Assembly (NCBI GenBank): GCA_963675425.1
Contig: OY776214.1
Location: forward strand, 3,906,001 to 3,970,000
DNA from: Sporobacter sp963675425
GTDB taxonomy: Bacteria > Bacillota > Clostridia > Oscillospirales > Oscillospiraceae
Reading direction: 5' to 3'
Length of the DNA stretch: 64,000 nucleotides
Below, piece by piece: positions 63,001 through 64,000 of the stretch. Under the pieces are notes generated by a model. The model was not told the DNA's origin, did not search any database, and saw only the letters and a list, made by a program, of their open reading frames with translations. How positions within the stretch are numbered: position 1 is the stretch's first letter; each line of letters starts with the position of its first letter. The position numbers and the translations under genes are program-made.

Positions 63001-64000
63001 CGCGCTTTTCAGCGGCAGCGAGGGTGCAATTAAAGCGGAAGCCAATGTGGACAACGCGTTTTCGAATTCCGTCGAGGTCAAGGTCACGGACACGGCGGAG
63101 GACGGCGCCGGTTTCGGGCTCGGAGTGGATAGCAAGGTCTACCCCTTCGATATCTCCCTGTATATAAAGGGCACCAACACAAAAACGGAGCCGAACGCCG
63201 GCTACGCCGTTAAGCTCTCTCTGCCGATTCCAGAAGAATTGCTCGACGTGAAGGATCAGCTTTCAATCATGCACAAATCTGACGACGGAACAGTAGAGAC
63301 GCTTAACTCTCAGCTAACTCAGATAAACGGCGTGTGGTACCTCGTATTCGAGGCATCGGAGTTCTCGCCCTACGCTCTTGTCGTGAAAGATATTGACACC
63401 TATGACGAAACGGCGGGCCTGCCGTACTATGTGGATTCCAAGGAAAACGAGGTATTCATCGGCTTCGCGGCGAACGGAAAGTATATCGCGCCAGACGGCG
63501 TGACCGTGCTCATAAAACAAAACACAAAGAGCTTTTCAGACACCGGCTCGCACTGGGCAAAAAACTACATTGATTTCGTAACGGAACGTGAGCTGTTCAC
63601 CGGTACCGCTAACAACACATTCTCACCCGACGCAGGCATGACTCGCTCGATGTTCGCAACCGTTATCGGCCGGCTGTACGAGCGCAGCTTCGGCGAGATT
63701 GAAGCTGCGGGCACGCACTCTTTCACCGACTGCGATTATGACGATTATTACGGTAAATACGTCGACTGGGCGGCGAAAGGAGGCGTTATCGGCGGCTACG
63801 GAAACGGCGAGTTCGGGCCAAATGATCAGATAACACGAGAGCAGATGGCGGCGATCCTTTACCGCTTTGCGGACTTCCTAGACGTTCTGCCCGCGGATAT
63901 GGGTGCTGAGCTGGATTACCCGGATGCAGGAGACATTTCAAGTTGGTCGCAGGCTGCTGCTCTGTATTGCCGGCAAACCGGCATCATCACGGGACGCGAC
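54080..64000 (+). CDS. giant modular SLH surface protein, 3' end outside the window
   Basis: The frame is open from ATG 54080 (GGGGAAG upstream) to the window edge: 3307 codons, no stop. A signal peptide covers about residues 1-32. Modules: a repeated N-terminal unit (about 36-127 and 371-461, YDYVITGTAGS and ITAAVSAVTT); beta-helix-like ISGGT repeats; a GLUG-type region at about 930-1150 (GTFDGNNKTV, then repeated YCYNAG and VGG); three fibronectin-III-like modules (1294, 1797, 2444); a second GLUG region at about 2680-2880; and three SLH repeats from about 3152, the third cut by the edge. Probably a wall-anchored adhesin. Confidence 0.92.
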   Translation, partial: MRNNICRKFMPFLLALAMVISLLPAVALPAGAIGGYDYVITGTAGSYNVYSSVQGADSFSQFGETYTDITAAVSAVTTEVGSDAATLYFGETGTGTSNLDGTLDIGSDTVNLGSSGTYTLKGGLTGSAVTCVLNLEGVSVIVDGATLTNTSDGDTILTNGVGSVTIQSGTVSSQGKQPTIYINGGSAGTTVLEMMTGGSVINTYTTQTAPGGPPAGVAIFNESSGNVKIRGGTVTSAYDAGIINFLTGDIYVSGGTITGATAGVYNGNKAAGHIHLSSAPTITGSMADIYTDQPGAIVANDGASPLTYYSGAALKIYYDDYYGVTPDYTVAVSGIDTGESGNSDKFTCANTDYDFTLSSTDLVLVEKAKTYDYAITGSASSCNVYRSDHDADSFSVLDGSPFSTITAAVSAVTTAVGSGSATLYFGATGTTASSVSGTLDIGSEDVELGSSGTYTLKGDLTCSDDSSALKLEGASAVVDGAVLENTGLGRVLHNEGAGSITVLSGTLTSLGSNAINSNNESGSSGAITITGGTITGSGDGLATIFLGDSANADASLTVNGGSIIHEGRGTAVTNEGTGEINISGGSLRLSKYSGQFAALVVSNSCTVNISGNALLDNDGPGAAIGIFTSDSSPISPVINITGGHIKSAQAGYAIYSYDYFAGTVNISGGTVENTGTGDAVYNGAGDVKISGGTVTGGTGRYGVYNVSNGCVYLSLTPSITGGAAGLYTASESTISANDGETSPSYYSGAAVSVEYGGSITADNTVAVSGVVGNSDKFTCANPNYSFSLIDTNLVIAADSSVWDGTTITAFTVGDGTSAAPYQIATAEQLAYLAKQLNDGAEPYMGTYFKLTDDIVLNDESFSFDSESGIVTVTDGTNTGYLGTGILGSTYNTSTASTAGTWYTSAALTGTLTAGSYSGTLNPWTPIGTASRIFSGTFDGNNKTVKGVCINSSGSDYQGLFGVMREGNTVQNVIVENSVIIGDLSVGGIIGSNSGTVTHCSNSGIVIGREAVGGIAGADTYGTVSYCYNAGAVSSSSGRLGGVVGMNRYGTVEYCYNVGAVKNTGIGSDVGGVVGSNVGDIFEGESTIKNCYNAGSVTSNGAQVGGIAGSNEDSCTVSYCYNVGAISITNGSGCGSVVGQNVGTVTSCYYDEQMCPTGTGGASTSAMTDGTTSSAYTGWDADTSGTKTWILTSGLYPRLTGYVDGSTDYDMEISDAAYVSASPITLSSDTETVNAVQSSFTVSTANGVGWASSDATVISVDSTTATVKKSGNVTLTATKGEVSRSVDMTSTCVSPVPTVLPTGGSFTDGDSDAGQISGTIGWTAANPTGGITGYHIYWGSDATTKLAGNTDAVYTVTGATTASQAVAADTDLSSGASYFLIYSYNANGDSASCLAVPITDSSNADYTVTNDTTDPIKYKVSGDNTVYATLSAALAVCTNAGGDNELTIQLGSAEKPLEVPQVLANEDNVDNNDPSLEHYYTDSDLVSATYTGSVKITAVAKKTFTNPIPGCASTDDCSSFGLRVPSGVTAVFKDLTGTAEKTSNGSSGPGDFSVVFAVGNLTITTGTSITVTYDDQSCVNAMGTYTIDPSQKITPATKATFTMDGGSLSSDDEAVYLAIANAQISGGTITSHGSGAVYSMGYADTQISGGTISGDENGISVSGSSVTISGSADIISAVHLEENESGTTVMLHPGDASSSTVKIFGTTFHANAYTSILINGVNANGLTDAANREIKSDNYTSAAVTEHGWGNYVFSMWTKDAELTTEISTRDDATNTITYLTTGTNAGVTDVYLKMIQPVPTVLPTAGSFTDGDGDKGLISGDIKWTAASPTDGITGYHIYWGSDATTKLANDTDVEYDVTSSLTESQTVSDNTDPPSGAKYFLIYSYNGGGDSATCLAVPITDVIGADYTVTNDTTDPSKYKVSGDDTVYATLSDALAVCTNAGGDNELVIQLGTDSTSPLQIPQVAINDSTKPNNLVSATYTGNLSILNKDITNTFSCGLYVPTEIEAHLSGLKIAKNINIDIPANMQFYAVCDLGTLYVEAGTDIQTTKIQYGVYAQGSGARFYMTGGSISHDTTGSGRCVYFKDGSEGEISSGTLSAAGDISVAINLAAGCSLEISGDAAISCSATSTSATVISTSGNLSIAGGTVSTSVNSEAIVTVGGSVTMTGGKVENTSSLSVIYGISSSGADVAISGGEIICKNANDGEAYGIRVAFANSVTVSGTANINVEAKNAYGIVSISTKTDGNGAAMISGGTIKANATTNGSAFINLSTGTVNISGGNIESNCFAIQNNAGGAVNITGGTVEATGTKSCINNAKGTVAISEANSGTPTKIISAGTSVTLAKGAFNPSGTIFGKTFHASATAGADITGAINAGKNEINKDNYGSATASATGINSPDVFTAWTSDAALQNSIGTTNVVTITSLTTGDNASVTDIYIKAVAPIPTVLPTNGSFTDGDSDAGQISGNITWTAASPTAGITGYKIYWGSDATTKLAGNSAAVYTVSGATTTSQAVAADTARPAGANYFLIYSYNSGGDSASCLAVRIMDLPYSYGGGSGTEADPYQISTADDLKMFASLVNSGTDYTDTYFKQTANINLNEGVTFTFDADTGLVEVAKQGKTTYWLGTGTKGSASGENTTFDTSASVAGRVYNSKTSTVSGSATFESNSWTPIGNSTNKFTGTFDGDGKTVSGIYINGASDYQGLFGFTDSGSTVKNTGVVNSYMKGGNNVGGVVGYNNFGTIQKCYNTGTVTGVGVVGGVVGLNMAGTVKNSYNTGTVTGSGQYVGGVVGNNAGPVEYSYNTGSVTGSNMYVGGVAGYTTQTIQYSCNAGKVVGNSSFVGGVSGDGAGKVKYCSNAGSVTGSGIYIGGVLGRGTADHCYYDSDKCAAKGIGDGMTSSDTDDQAEGKQTSAMQGGALKTGSSGDGWTTDHWTFKSGEYPKPGKTEASNTPEGGSSGGGSYVPSTPSKTITVTETSSALFSGSEGAIKAEANVDNAFSNSVEVKVTDTAEDGAGFGLGVDSKVYPFDISLYIKGTNTKTEPNAGYAVKLSLPIPEELLDVKDQLSIMHKSDDGTVETLNSQLTQINGVWYLVFEASEFSPYALVVKDIDTYDETAGLPYYVDSKENEVFIGFAANGKYIAPDGVTVLIKQNTKSFSDTGSHWAKNYIDFVTERELFTGTANNTFSPDAGMTRSMFATVIGRLYERSFGEIEAAGTHSFTDCDYDDYYGKYVDWAAKGGVIGGYGNGEFGPNDQITREQMAAILYRFADFLDVLPADMGAELDYPDAGDISSWSQAAALYCRQTGIITGRD
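54185..54460 (+). repeat. N-terminal module copy 1 of the giant protein
   Basis: About 92 codons beginning YDYVITGTAGSYNVY and ending GSSGTYTLKG; repeats at 55190-55460 with the same frame and similar base sequence. Confidence 0.8.
55190..55460 (+). repeat. N-terminal module copy 2 of the giant protein
   Basis: Same module (YDYAITGSASSCNVY to GSSGTYTLKG), one kilobase downstream of copy 1, with blocks identical at nucleotide level such as CATAACCGCGGCCGTGAGCG. Confidence 0.8.
57959..58275 (+). repeat. fibronectin-III-like module A
   Basis: About 105 residues from PVPTVLPTGGSFTDGDSD through YHIYWGSDATTKLAG to SASCLAVPITD. Copies B and C are at 59468 and 61409. A second unit starting YTVTNDTT follows at about 58288-58460. 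Confidence 0.85.
59468..59787 (+). repeat. fibronectin-III-like module B
   Basis: Same module, PVPTVLPTAGSFTDGDGD to DSATCLAVPITD, again followed by the YTVTNDTT unit (about 59797-59970). Confidence 0.85.
61409..61716 (+). repeat. fibronectin-III-like module C
   Basis: Third copy, PIPTVLPTNGSFTDGDSD to SASCLAVRIMD. Not followed by the YTVTNDTT unit but by a GGGSGTEADPYQIST module that leads into the second GLUG region. Confidence 0.85.

Noticed and set aside
1..64000. tRNA, rRNA, prophage or transposase
   Set aside because: None seen on reading both strands; small structured RNAs could still be missed without a covariance search.

Overview
The window looks like a chromosomal segment of a spore-forming member of the Clostridia (Firmicutes), probably near the Oscillospirales. 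The evidence is the conserved order yqfC-yqfD-phoH-ybeY-dgkA-era-yqzL-recO, a ylbJ sporulation gene, mutS2, a lone HPr, and several small proteins of a type I associate with Oscillospiraceae-like genomes. Base composition is moderately GC-rich, with a few AT-richer patches. The lineage call is an inference from gene content. No rRNA, tRNA, CRISPR array, transposase or phage module was found.

Layout. 1-6600 is an accessory stretch, mostly on the minus strand: a DUF1835 fragment, a lipoprotein, a nitroreductase with a drug/metabolite exporter, a NUDIX hydrolase, then an AT-richer block (GFA-type zinc protein, two GNAT acetyltransferases). It ends in a 30-bp tandem repeat array and a tiny ORF. 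6600-11900 holds a glycyl radical enzyme with no activase beside it, a propeller-like protein, a zinc-ribbon protein and a first SLH surface protein. 12200-22700 is core housekeeping and sporulation. 22900-34850 is mixed: lipoprotein, Spx/ArsC-like protein, SPFH protein, chemoreceptor, arylamine N-acetyltransferase, phosphodiesterase, a three-gene cluster of unknown small proteins, TagO-type transferase, TrpS and an aminotransferase.

35200-37840 carries two tandem lipoprotein serpins. Their 3' ends are almost identical at nucleotide level except for one 49-nt window exactly in the reactive-centre loop, where they are essentially unrelated. I regard this as the most striking signal in the window. 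38880-42500 has Obg and an SLH-anchored phosphodiester glycosidase.

42700-50340 reads as a cell-wall polysaccharide locus: MurJ, a Wzy/O-antigen-ligase-type membrane protein, two GT4 glycosyltransferases, two DUF4330 membrane proteins, and a fusion of a GT4 glycosyltransferase to a CsaB-type pyruvyltransferase. CsaB pyruvylates the secondary wall polymer that SLH domains bind, so this locus plausibly makes the anchor for the three SLH proteins in the window (10629-11876, 40207-42498 and the giant protein at the right edge).

50440-64000 contains a lipoprotein 7TMR-DISM histidine kinase, a response regulator with an OmpR-type DNA-binding domain and a BTAD domain, a degenerate receiver-only protein that has lost the phosphoacceptor Asp, and then a giant mosaic SLH surface protein. 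The giant protein is open from 54080 to the window end (at least 3307 residues) and is built from duplicated modules. The co-directional order suggests a dedicated sensory system controlling a giant adhesin; that functional link is inference.
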